Positions 18,466-27,751 of a DNA stretch of 64,000 bases are shown here, in pieces (positions within the stretch are counted from its first letter, which is position 1; every line of letters starts with the position of its first letter). Below the pieces are notes generated by a model, which saw only the letters and a list, made by a program, of their open reading frames with translations, did not search any database and was not told the DNA's origin. The stretch is from CAZKVJ01 sp964556225. Lineage in GTDB: Bacteria > Actinomycetota > Acidimicrobiia > Acidimicrobiales > Ilumatobacteraceae. The position numbers and the translations under genes are program-made. The stretch lies in NCBI GenBank assembly GCA_964556225.1, contig CAZKVJ010000011.1, forward strand, positions 61,151 through 125,150, given 5' to 3'.

Positions 18466-19185
18466 GTGCGTCCCGCCCCCCGCCAGGCCAGCTTCACCAT
18501 CCCGGTGGTGGTCACGACGTGGGTCGTGGCGTGGCTCGTGGCCAACCTGGTGGCGGGCATCGTGGTCGCCGTGGCGGGCCACGCCGACACCGCCGCGGAG
18601 CTGCGTCCGGTGTGGGTGTTCGCCGTCAGCGCCCTGGCGCTGTGGGCGCCGTACCTCGTCGCCCTGGCCTGGGCGAGCGACCGTTACGGCACCGGGCTGT
18701 TCCGCGAGGACTACCACCTCAGCGCTCGGCCCATCGACCTGCTCGGGTTGCCCATCGGCGTGCTCAGCCAGCTGGTGCTCGTCAACCTCGTCTACTGGCC
18801 GCTGCGCTCGCTGTTCCCGGACACGTTCAGCACCGAGGAGGTCGAAGAGCGCGCCCGCACGCTCTACGAGAGCGCCACCGGTGCCTGGCTGGTGCTGTTC
18901 GTGCTGGTGGTCGTGATCGGCGCGCCGTTCGTCGAGGAGCTGGTCTACCGGGGCTTCATCCAGACGGGGCTGTCTTCGAGGATCGACGACCTGCTGGCGC
19001 TGGTCGTCACCGCGGCGTGGTTCGCCCTCATCCACTTCCAGCCCGTCGAGTACCCGGGGCTGTTCGCCTTCGCGCTCGTGCTGGGCAGCGCGCGTCACCT
19101 GACGGGCCGTCTCGGGATGCCGATCCTGGCCCACGTGGGCTTCAACGCCACGGGGATCGCGCTCGTCGCGCTCCAGCAGGGGTGA
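18466..19185 (+). CDS. CPBP family intramembrane glutamic endopeptidase
   Basis: 239 aa with six to eight membrane helices. The CPBP/Abi signature is complete: PFVEELVYRGFIQTGL (motif 1, E157, E158, R162), WFALIHFQPVEY (motif 2, H190) and ILAHVGFNATGI (motif 3, H223, N227). Such proteases cleave membrane proteins or peptides within the bilayer; the substrate is unknown. The GTG start follows a TAGGGT box by 8 nt; an earlier in-frame region would overlap DUF3499. Confidence 0.9.
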   Translation: MRPAPRQASFTIPVVVTTWVVAWLVANLVAGIVVAVAGHADTAAELRPVWVFAVSALALWAPYLVALAWASDRYGTGLFREDYHLSARPIDLLGLPIGVLSQLVLVNLVYWPLRSLFPDTFSTEEVEERARTLYESATGAWLVLFVLVVVIGAPFVEELVYRGFIQTGLSSRIDDLLALVVTAAWFALIHFQPVEYPGLFAFALVLGSARHLTGRLGMPILAHVGFNATGIALVALQQG

Positions 19186-19254
19186 CGCGCTCCGGCGGCA
19201 GTGGGGTGGAACAATGCACGCCGGCATGAGCGCAGCAGCCGAGAGCGGGCCCCA

Positions 19255-21807
19255 GTGAGCGAGGTGATCGACGCGCCCGTCGATGCCTTCGAGCCGGACG
19301 CCGCCACGGACCCTCTCGACGAGCCCGCTGTGGCCGAGGTCGAGACACCGGCGCCGAGCGCGTGGCCGCCGGAGCGGATCCTGCGCCTGCTCACCACCGT
19401 CATCCTGGTGGGGGGCTCCACGTTCTTCGTGCTGCGCACCGTCCACCCCGACCTCATCCTGAGGGACACCACGCCCACCGGTGGCGACATGGGCGCGCAC
19501 GTGTGGGGTCCCGCCTACCTGCGCGATCACCTGCTGCCGAGCTGGCGGCTGTCCGGTTGGACCATGGACTGGTACTCGGGCTTCCCGATGTACCGCTTCT
19601 ACATGGTGGTGCCGGCGCTGGCGATCGTGCTCCTCGACGTCGTGCTCCCGTACGGCATCGCGTTCAAGCTCATCGCCGTGATGGGGCTCGTCACCCTGCC
19701 GGTGTGCGCTTGGGCGTTCGGACGCCTGGCCCGCTTCGCGTTTCCGATCCCAGAGCTGCTGGCGGTCGCCGCCACCATCTTCCTCTACGACGAGAGCTTC
19801 ACGATCTACGGCGGCAACATCGCCTCGACGATGGCAGGGGAGTTCTCCTTCTCCATCGCGCTGTCGCTGGCGGTGCTCGGTTTCGGGCTGTTCTCGAGAG
19901 GGCTCCAGGACGGCGGGCCTCGGGCGTTGACGGCCATCGTCGTTGCCCTGTCCGCGCTCAGCCACGGCATCGTGCTGATGTTCGTGCTCGGCGGCGTGAC
20001 CCTCATGGCGCTGATCTGGATCGACCGGCGGCGGTTCACGTACGCCTGGACCACGATCGGCACCGCGATCCTGCTGGCCGGGTTCTGGGTGGTGCCGTTC
20101 CTGTTCGGGCACGAGCACATGACCGACATGAAGTACGAGCCACGCCCGAGCGGGGCGTCGGACTCGTTCTGGGACATGTTCTTCCCCCTGCCGGTGTTCT
20201 TCGACATCACGTTCAGCGCGCTCGCCGTCATCGGCTTCGTCGCCATGGTGGTGCGACGCAACCTCACCGGCGTGTGGCTCGGCGTGATGGGCCTCGTGCT
20301 CACGGCGGCGGTGTACGTCGCCCGCGACAGCCTCCCGATCATCGGGCTGCTGTGGAACCCCCGCGTGCTGCCGTTCCTCTACCTGGTGCGCTACTTCCTC
20401 TCCGCCATCGCCGTCGCCGAGATCGCTCGGGCGGTGGTGCGCATGACCCAGCTCGAGGCGTTCGCCCGCCGGGTCGGGCGGGCCGAGGAGGGTGGGGCGC
20501 TGCCGGAGCCACCGCCCGCCGATGGCGGCAGCCCGGGGCGCGTCGCCGGTGCGGTCACCGCCTTGTCGGTGGGCCTGGTGACGATGCTGGTGCTGGGCTT
20601 CCACTTCCAGGAGCTGCCGGGAGCGCGGGTCGTGACGGACGCTGCGGGCACGTCCGAGTACCGCTGGGGTCCGTTCCGCACCGACTACGGCGACGACGGG
20701 TTCGTCGACGGCTGGTCGCGCTGGAACTTCAGCGGCTACGAGGGGAAGTCCGCGTACGGCGAGTACTACCAGGTCGTCCAGGCCATGAAGAGCCTCGGCG
20801 AGGACCCGGCGTACGGCTGCGGCCGGGCGTTGTGGGAGAACAACGAGGCCAACAACAAGTACGGCACCACGATGGCGCTGATGCTGCTGCCGTTCTGGAC
20901 CGACGGCTGCATCGGCTCCTCGGAGGGGCTGTTCTTCGAGGCCGCCGGCACCACGCCGTACCACTTCCTGGCCGCCGCGGCGATGTCGAAGCAGTCGAGC
21001 AACCCCGTGCGCGAGCTGCGCTACACCGACAACGACGCCGAGGTCGGGGTGCGGTACCTGCAAGAGCTCGGCATCCGGTACTTCATGGCCTTCACCCCGG
21101 AGGCCGTGGCCGAGGCCGACCAGCAGCCGGAGCTCTCCAACGTGGCGATCGCCGGGCCCTGGCACATCTACGAGGTGGCCGGCGCCGAGGTGGTCATGGC
21201 GCTCGACGTGCAGCCCGTGGTCGTGGAGTCGCGCAGCGGTGACCAGCGCGAGCGCTGGCTGGAGGTCGGCACCAGCTGGCTCCAGAACCCCGACGACTGG
21301 ACGGCTCGCCCGGCGGCCGACGGTCCCGACGACTGGCAGCGCGTCGAGGTCGTCGTCGACGAGGCGCGCCGGATCGGCGAGCCGGACGGCACCGGCCGCA
21401 AGGTCGACGTCGTCGTGCCGGCGACGCCGATCGAGACCGTCGAGCTGCCCGAGATCGAGGTGAGCGACGTCGACGTCGGCGACGACTCGGTGAGCTTCTC
21501 GGTGGACCAGGTCGGGGTCCCGGTGCTGGTGCGGGTGAGCCACTTCCCGAACTGGGAGGTCGACGGCGCCGAGGGTCCCTATCGCGTGGCGCCGAACATG
21601 ATGGTCGTGGTGCCGACGAGCAACCAGGTGCGCCTGCACTACGGGTCCACGTCCACGGACTACCTCGCGTACCTGATGACGCTGCTCGGCATCGTGGCCT
21701 GCGTGCTGATGTGGCGTCGTGGCCCGGTTCGCTACGACGATCCTGACGACGAGCCCGCCGTCGTCGACGCGCCGGGGATGGACGATCCGCCGGACGAGTC
21801 CCGATAG
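19255..21807 (+). CDS. Large polytopic membrane protein, GT-C/PTPS-related type
   Basis: About 850 aa. Acidic N-terminal tail, then ~12 helices with a first outer loop reading GGDMGAHVWGPAYLRDHLLP and DWYSGFPMYRFYMVVPAL. This D..H plus W..G.P..FY arrangement is seen in PTPS-related and YfhO-like membrane proteins that resemble GT-C glycosyltransferases. A large outer domain (about 470-820) precedes the last helix. Probably handles lipid-linked sugars outside the membrane; this is inferred from topology and the mannose-metabolism neighbour. The GTG at 19255 is the best start; in-frame starts back to 19201 are possible. Confidence 0.78.
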   Translation: MSEVIDAPVDAFEPDAATDPLDEPAVAEVETPAPSAWPPERILRLLTTVILVGGSTFFVLRTVHPDLILRDTTPTGGDMGAHVWGPAYLRDHLLPSWRLSGWTMDWYSGFPMYRFYMVVPALAIVLLDVVLPYGIAFKLIAVMGLVTLPVCAWAFGRLARFAFPIPELLAVAATIFLYDESFTIYGGNIASTMAGEFSFSIALSLAVLGFGLFSRGLQDGGPRALTAIVVALSALSHGIVLMFVLGGVTLMALIWIDRRRFTYAWTTIGTAILLAGFWVVPFLFGHEHMTDMKYEPRPSGASDSFWDMFFPLPVFFDITFSALAVIGFVAMVVRRNLTGVWLGVMGLVLTAAVYVARDSLPIIGLLWNPRVLPFLYLVRYFLSAIAVAEIARAVVRMTQLEAFARRVGRAEEGGALPEPPPADGGSPGRVAGAVTALSVGLVTMLVLGFHFQELPGARVVTDAAGTSEYRWGPFRTDYGDDGFVDGWSRWNFSGYEGKSAYGEYYQVVQAMKSLGEDPAYGCGRALWENNEANNKYGTTMALMLLPFWTDGCIGSSEGLFFEAAGTTPYHFLAAAAMSKQSSNPVRELRYTDNDAEVGVRYLQELGIRYFMAFTPEAVAEADQQPELSNVAIAGPWHIYEVAGAEVVMALDVQPVVVESRSGDQRERWLEVGTSWLQNPDDWTARPAADGPDDWQRVEVVVDEARRIGEPDGTGRKVDVVVPATPIETVELPEIEVSDVDVGDDSVSFSVDQVGVPVLVRVSHFPNWEVDGAEGPYRVAPNMMVVVPTSNQVRLHYGSTSTDYLAYLMTLLGIVACVLMWRRGPVRYDDPDDEPAVVDAPGMDDPPDESR

Positions 21808-21810
21808 CGT
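21805..21810 (+). promoter_or_regulatory. -10 hexamer TAGCGT, leaderless promoter of the phosphomannomutase gene
   Basis: TAGCGT, overlapping the upstream stop codon, ends 9 nt before the ATG at 21820. Confidence 0.5.
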
Positions 21811-21819
21811 TCGAGAACC

Positions 21820-23175
21820 ATGGGTGCGCTCGACGCCATCGTCAAGGCCTACGACATCCGGGGGACCGTGCCGGACCAGCTCGACGCCGAGCTGTCCCGC
21901 GCGCTCGGTGTGGCCTTCGCCCGCTTCGCCGACGCCGACAAGGTGCTGGTGGCCCGAGACATGCGCCCGTCGGGGCCGGAGCTGGCCGGTGCGTTCGCCG
22001 AGGGCGTGATGTCGCAGGGCGCCGACGTGGTCGACCTCGGCCTGGCATCCACCGACTTGCTGTACTTCGCCGCCGGACGCCTCGACGCCCCCGGCGCGAT
22101 GTTCACGGCCTCGCACAACCCGGCGCAGTACAACGGCATCAAGCTCTGCCTGGCGGGTGCCCGCCCGGTGGGGGCCGACACCGGTCTGGCCGAGGTGAAG
22201 GCGACGGCCGCGGCGGTGCTCGACGGACGAGGTCCGGCGCCGGCCGCGCGGGCCGGGCGGATGGGCAGCCGCGACCTGCTGGCGGCGTTCGCCGACCACG
22301 TCGTGTCGTTCGTGGACCGCGATGCCCTGCGTCCGCTGCGGGTCGTGGCCGACACCGCCAACGGCATGGGCGGCCTCGTCGTCCCGGCCGTGTTCGAGCG
22401 CCTGGCGCGCCTCGAGCTCGAGGTGATGTACGGAGAGCTCGACGGGACGTTCCCCAACCACCCCGCCGACCCGCTGCAGCCCGCGAACCAGCGCGACCTC
22501 CAGGCGCGTGTCGTCGCCGGCGGCTTCGACGTGGGCCTCGCCTTCGACGGTGACGCCGACCGGGTCTTCGTCGTCGACGAGACGGGGCGCGGCCTGTCGG
22601 GCTCCACCACGACCGCGCTCCTGGCGACCAGCGTCCTGCGTGCCCATCCGGGCGCCACCATCTTGCACAACCTGATCTGCTCCCGGGCGGTGCCCGAGGT
22701 CATCCGGGAGCACGGCGGGGTGCCGGTGCGCACGCAGGTGGGTCACAGCTACATCAAGCAGCTGATGGCCGAGACCGGTGCGGTGTTCGGCGGTGAGCAC
22801 TCGGCGCACTACTACTTCCGCGACAACTACCGGGCGGACAGCGGCCTGATCGCCAGCGTGCTGCTGCTCGAGGAGCTGAGCCGCGCCGACCAGGACCTGT
22901 CGGTGGTGCGCAAGCCCTTCGAGCGCTACAGCTCCAGCGGCGAGATCAACACCCAGGTCGCCGACCCGTCGGCCGTGATCGACCACGTCGCTGCCGTGTT
23001 CGCCGGCCGGCCGCAGGACCGCCTCGACGGGCTCACCGTCGATTGTGGGGACTGGTGGTTCAACCTCCGCCCGTCGAACACCGAGCCGCTGCTGCGGCTG
23101 AACCTCGAAGCCGCGACCCGAGACGACTGCGACACCCACGTCGCCGAGGTGCTCGCGGCCCTCACCGCAGCCTGA
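21820..23175 (+). CDS. manB: Phosphomannomutase/phosphoglucomutase
   Basis: 451 aa, the usual length for the four-domain alpha-D-phosphohexomutases. IVKAYDIRGTVPDQLD opens domain 1; FTASHNPAQYNGIK carries the phosphoserine (S98); AFDGDADRVFVVDE is the Mg-binding DGDxDR loop; GGEHSAHYYFRDNYRADSG is the GEMSGH-type sugar-specificity loop; RPSNTEPLLRLNLEA binds the phosphate. Supplies mannose-1-phosphate to the pyrophosphorylase at 3510 and so to Gmd and glycan synthesis. Glucose may also be accepted, as is common in this family. Confidence 0.93.
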   Translation: MGALDAIVKAYDIRGTVPDQLDAELSRALGVAFARFADADKVLVARDMRPSGPELAGAFAEGVMSQGADVVDLGLASTDLLYFAAGRLDAPGAMFTASHNPAQYNGIKLCLAGARPVGADTGLAEVKATAAAVLDGRGPAPAARAGRMGSRDLLAAFADHVVSFVDRDALRPLRVVADTANGMGGLVVPAVFERLARLELEVMYGELDGTFPNHPADPLQPANQRDLQARVVAGGFDVGLAFDGDADRVFVVDETGRGLSGSTTTALLATSVLRAHPGATILHNLICSRAVPEVIREHGGVPVRTQVGHSYIKQLMAETGAVFGGEHSAHYYFRDNYRADSGLIASVLLLEELSRADQDLSVVRKPFERYSSSGEINTQVADPSAVIDHVAAVFAGRPQDRLDGLTVDCGDWWFNLRPSNTEPLLRLNLEAATRDDCDTHVAEVLAALTAA

Positions 23176-23209
23176 CCGCCGCCACCCACCACACAGGAGA
23201 CCGTTGCCG

Positions 23210-23443
23210 ATGGCGCTCGACCCCCGCCTCCTCGAGATCCTCGCCGACCCCGAGGACAAGGGTCCCCTCTACTACCTGGCCGACGAGGACCTGCTCTACA
23301 ACGACCGGCTGCACCGCCGTTACGACGTGCGCGACGACATCCCGGTGATGCTGATCGACGAGGCCGTCACCGTCGACGACGCCGAGCACGCCCGGATCAT
23401 GGCCAAGGTCGCCGCGGAGGCCATCCCCCCGACGTTCGAGTAG
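23210..23443 (+). CDS. Trm112 family protein
   Basis: 77 aa. LDPRLLEILADPEDKGPLYY and YNDRLHRRYDVRDDIPVML follow the Trm112/YcaR pattern (ILxxP...L.Y......L....LRR.YPI.DGIPV.L). The Cys residues of zinc-binding members are absent. Trm112-like proteins act as partners of methyltransferases and related enzymes; the partner here is unknown. The ATG is preferred over the TTG two codons earlier because AGGAGA (23195-23200) sits 9 nt before it. Same operon as manB. Confidence 0.85.
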   Translation: MALDPRLLEILADPEDKGPLYYLADEDLLYNDRLHRRYDVRDDIPVMLIDEAVTVDDAEHARIMAKVAAEAIPPTFE

Positions 23444-23446
23444 GAT
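23441..23446 (+). promoter_or_regulatory. -10 hexamer TAGGAT for the secreted repeat protein
   Basis: TAGGAT overlaps the stop of the Trm112 gene. If used, transcription starts near 23453, which excludes the ATG at 23445 and leaves GTG codons at 23463 or 23484; the latter has GGGAGG 9 nt before it. Confidence 0.4.
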
Positions 23447-23483
23447 GCCTGCAACACGCACCGTGGTCGGGAGGTCGCTCAAA

Positions 23484-24842
23484 GTGTTGACGGGTCGGAC
23501 GGCGCAACGGTGGCGGGCGGCAGTGGCCGTCGTGGCCGTCGCCGTGTCGAGCGCCGTCGTCACCGGCGCGGCGCCGGCGGCGGCGGCGACCTGGAACGGC
23601 TTCGGCGAGTTCCTGCCCCTCACCCCGGCCCGCATCTACTCCAGCCGTGACCTCGCCACGCCGCGGCCCGTCGCGCCGGCGCCGGGTGTGTCCACCTTCG
23701 AGGTGCAGGTCACCGGCCAGGGCGGCGTGCCGGCCGACGCGTCGAGCGTGCTGGCGGTGGCGGCCAACATCACGGTCACCGCACCCTCGGTGCAGGGCTT
23801 CCTCACCGCCTACCCGGCGGGCGAACCGGTCCCCACCAGCTCCAACGTCAACTTCCGCGCCGGCCAGACCGTGCCGAACCTGGCCGTGCTGCGCCCAGGG
23901 GCGGGCGGGCGGGTCGGCATCGCGCTGCAGGGCGTCGGCGCCGGCACGGCCGAGGTCATCATCGACGTGTTCGGCTACTGGCTCACCGACACGGCCACGA
24001 GCCGCGGCGCCCGGCTCGTGGCGACGGCACCGGGGCGCATCTTCGACAGCCGTCCGTCGGCGACGCTCGGTGCGGCGGCCACCGTGGCGGTCACGATCCG
24101 CGGTGCCGACGCCGTCAACCCGACCGTCGCCGACATCGTCCCCAACGACCCGGCCGTGACGGCGGTGGTGCTGAACCTCACCGGCATCAACGCCAACGCC
24201 GGCAGCGTCGCCACGTTCCTGTCTGCCCTGCCGGTGGCGCCGGTCGGTGCCCCGGGCACGTCGAACCTGAACCTCGCCCCGGGGCAGACGAAGGCGAACC
24301 TGGCGATCGTCCCGATCGGCGCCGACGGTCGCATCCACCTCTACAACCACCTCGGGCGCACCGACGTCGCCGTCGACGTGGTCGGCTACCTGCGCACCGG
24401 TCCCTTCGACGAGACCACGGCGGGGCGGGTGCTGCCCCTGCAGTCACCGTTCCGCGCCATCGACACCCGTGATCCCGCCAACGGCAACGTGCGCCTCGGA
24501 CCGGGCCAGGCCGAGTCCTGGGACTTCGCCGCCACCATCGACACCACCTGCAGCCCCGTGGCGTGCGCGGGTGGGGGAACGCCCGTCGGGGAGGTGTCCG
24601 CCCTGCTCGGCACGTTCACGGGCATCTCGCTGGTGCGCCAGCACGCCTCGACCCCCGAGGTGACGTACCTGACGATGTACCCGGACTCGCTGCCGTTCTC
24701 GTCGAACCTGAACCTCGCCGAGGGCGAGGATGTGGCGAACCTGGCCCTGGCCAAGCTGTCGAGCGCCGATGCGCTGTGGGTGTACAACGCCAGGGGCTGG
24801 GTGCACTACGCGTTCGACGTGGCAGCGATGGTGCTGGAGTGA
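23484..24842 (+). CDS. Secreted protein with three beta-rich repeats
   Basis: 452 aa. A Sec signal (RAAVAVVAVAVSSAVVTG with an Ala-rich cleavage site near APAAAATW) leads to three ~140-aa modules. Each has a TPARIYSSRD / APGRIFDSRP / SPFRAIDTRD strand, an SSNVNFRAGQTVPNLAV / TSNLNLAPGQTKANLAI / SSNLNLAEGEDVANLAL strand and an end like VDVFGYW or VDVVGYL. This design is frequent in secreted proteins of Acidimicrobiia; the role may be surface adhesion or structure, but none is known. Start: GTG 23484 has GGGAGG at 23469-23474; ATG 23445 and GTG 23463 are in-frame alternatives. Confidence 0.78.
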   Translation: MLTGRTAQRWRAAVAVVAVAVSSAVVTGAAPAAAATWNGFGEFLPLTPARIYSSRDLATPRPVAPAPGVSTFEVQVTGQGGVPADASSVLAVAANITVTAPSVQGFLTAYPAGEPVPTSSNVNFRAGQTVPNLAVLRPGAGGRVGIALQGVGAGTAEVIIDVFGYWLTDTATSRGARLVATAPGRIFDSRPSATLGAAATVAVTIRGADAVNPTVADIVPNDPAVTAVVLNLTGINANAGSVATFLSALPVAPVGAPGTSNLNLAPGQTKANLAIVPIGADGRIHLYNHLGRTDVAVDVVGYLRTGPFDETTAGRVLPLQSPFRAIDTRDPANGNVRLGPGQAESWDFAATIDTTCSPVACAGGGTPVGEVSALLGTFTGISLVRQHASTPEVTYLTMYPDSLPFSSNLNLAEGEDVANLALAKLSSADALWVYNARGWVHYAFDVAAMVLE

Positions 24843-24850
24843 GCGTCCAG

Positions 24851-24856
24851 TAGGAT
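24851..24856 (+). promoter_or_regulatory. -10 hexamer TAGGAT for ahcY
   Basis: TAGGAT lies 33 nt before the ATG at 24890, giving a leader of about 26 nt that contains CGGAGGA, a weak ribosome-binding site. Confidence 0.4.
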
Positions 24857-24889
24857 CGCCGGTCCCCGCCACTCGGAGGACCGACCCCC

Positions 24890-26341
<1,452 letters not shown>

Positions 26342-26362
26342 GCCTCCCCCTCTCCCGTCTCG

Positions 26363-26409
26363 TTCTGGTCCCAGGAAGTAGCGCTCAGCGCTACTTCCTG
26401 GGACCAGAA
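26363..26409. terminator. 47-nt perfect palindrome between convergent genes
   Basis: Arms of 23 bp (26363-26385 and 26387-26409) are perfect reverse complements around a single central C. As RNA this is a very stable hairpin from either strand, so it should end transcription of ahcY and of the membrane protein gene at 26426. There is no T-run. The outer bases TTCTGG...CCAGAA also occur in the inverted repeat at 9330-9400. Confidence 0.75.
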
Positions 26410-26425
26410 TCCAGGACAAGAGGTG

Positions 26426-27049
26426 TCAGGAGGCGGGGGCCAGCTCGGGTTCCGGGGGGCGCAGGCGCAGCAGCGGCAGGGCGACGTGGACCATCGGGCC
26501 GATGGCCACGGCGAACACGAGGGTGCCGATGCCGACGGTCCCGCCGAGCGTCCATCCCACCACCAGCACGCCGACCTCGATCGCGGTGCGCGCGGCACGA
26601 ACGGACAGACCTCGCGCCGCGAGCCCGAGCATGAGCCCGTCGCGGGGGCCGGCACCGAGGCCGGCGCCGATGTAGAGCCCCGAGCCGGCGGCGACCGAGG
26701 CCAGCCCGGCGGCGAGGAACCCGAGGCCGGCCAGCACGCCGGGTGCGGTGGGCAGCAGCGCCAGCACGAGGTCGACCGTCAGGCCGATGACGACGGCGTT
26801 GAGCACCGTCCCGACGCCCACCCGCTGGTGCAGCGGGATCCACGCCAGCAAGATGGCGAGCCCGGTGACGATGATGACGGTCCCCATCGGCAGCCCGGTG
26901 AGCTCGCTGACGCCCTGATGGAACACGTCCCACGGGGGGACGCCGAGGCCGGCGCGGACCATGAGCGAGATGCCGAGCCCGAACAGGACCAGGCCGGCGG
27001 TGCAGCGCGCCACCCGTGCAGCGAACGGTGGAGGTGTCAGCGCGGCCAC
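26426..27049 (-). CDS. YczE-like integral membrane protein
   Basis: 207 aa with five or six helices. ARCTAGLVLFGLGISLMVRA and AGLGVPPWDVFHQGVSELTG are the paired N-terminal motifs of the YczE/YitT-type family (LxxxGxGxxPWdvfxxG); SGLYIGAGLGAGPRDGLMLG repeats the GAGPRDxL motif in the second half. The substrate is unknown; family members have been linked to secretion of small molecules only in isolated cases. The GTG start is set by TAGCGT 8 nt upstream rather than the longer open frame reaching to 27223. Confidence 0.8.
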   Translation of the reverse strand: MAALTPPPFAARVARCTAGLVLFGLGISLMVRAGLGVPPWDVFHQGVSELTGLPMGTVIIVTGLAILLAWIPLHQRVGVGTVLNAVVIGLTVDLVLALLPTAPGVLAGLGFLAAGLASVAAGSGLYIGAGLGAGPRDGLMLGLAARGLSVRAARTAIEVGVLVVGWTLGGTVGIGTLVFAVAIGPMVHVALPLLRLRPPEPELAPAS

Positions 27050-27057
27050 GGACCGCG

Positions 27058-27063
27058 ACGCTA
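27058..27063 (-). promoter_or_regulatory. -10 hexamer TAGCGT, leaderless promoter of the YczE-like gene
   Basis: On the minus strand TAGCGT ends 8 nt before the GTG at 27049. Confidence 0.5.
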
Positions 27064-27103
27064 CCGGGAACCGTGCACGACCCTCGGAGTAGTTCCGGCG
27101 GGC

Positions 27104-27700
27104 ATGTGGAACCTCCTGCTGCCCGCTCGTTGTGGCGGGTGCGGCGCGCCCGGGGGCGCGCTGTGCCCTCGGTGCCGCCGCGAGCTCGCGGCGTTGGCCG
27201 CCGCCGGTCCGGCCAGCGCGCACGGGATCGCCGCGGCGGTGCCGTTCGTCGGGGTGGGCCGAGCCGTGGTGACCGCCCTGAAGTACCGCAACCAGCGCGC
27301 CATCGCCGGACCGCTGGCGGAGCTGGTCGCGCAGCTCATCGCCGGCGAGGCCGTCGCCAGCGCCCTGCAGGTCGTCACCTGGGCGCCCACCAGCGGCGAG
27401 CGCCGGCGCCGCCGCGGCGTCGACCAGGCCGAGCTGGTGGCCCGCCGCCTCGCCCGCCAGATCGGTCTGCCGTGCCGGCCGATGCTACGACGCCTCGCCG
27501 GCGATCCCCAGACCGGGCGGTCGCGCGCCGAGCGTCTGAGCGGACCGCAGTTCGTGGCCCGGCCCCTGGCGCCGGCCCGTCGGGTGCTGCTGGTCGACGA
27601 CGTCGTCACCACCGGGGCCACGTTGCGCGCCGCCGCCGCTGCGCTGCAGCAGGCTGGTGCCGCGCTCGTGGTCCCCGTGGCGGTGGCGGCCACGCCGTGA
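27104..27700 (+). CDS. comF: ComF family phosphoribosyltransferase-like protein
   Basis: 198 aa. N-terminal zinc finger LLPARCGGCGAPGGALCPRC (two CxxC pairs), then VTALKYRNQRAIAGPLAELV and the PRPP-binding loop VLLVDDVVTTGATLRAAA. ComF is needed for DNA uptake in transformable bacteria; in actinobacteria its job is unclear. Mycobacteria have comF-hpf-secA order; here comF is followed directly by secA and hpf is missing. Confidence 0.88.
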   Translation: MWNLLLPARCGGCGAPGGALCPRCRRELAALAAAGPASAHGIAAAVPFVGVGRAVVTALKYRNQRAIAGPLAELVAQLIAGEAVASALQVVTWAPTSGERRRRRGVDQAELVARRLARQIGLPCRPMLRRLAGDPQTGRSRAERLSGPQFVARPLAPARRVLLVDDVVTTGATLRAAAAALQQAGAALVVPVAVAATP

Positions 27701-27735
27701 GCCGGCTCTGCCCCGGTTGGCCAGAGCCCCGCCGA

Positions 27736-27741
27736 TAGGCT
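27736..27741 (+). promoter_or_regulatory. -10 hexamer TAGGCT, near-leaderless promoter of secA
   Basis: TAGGCT ends 10 nt before the secA ATG at 27752. Confidence 0.5.
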
Positions 27742-27751
27742 GCCTCTCCGC

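Noticed and set aside
18385..23259. A 1624-codon open frame on the minus strand
   Set aside because: It is antisense to manB, the GT-C-like gene and the CPBP gene, is composed of Arg/His/Gly-rich low-complexity sequence, and arises because GC-rich codons leave few stops.
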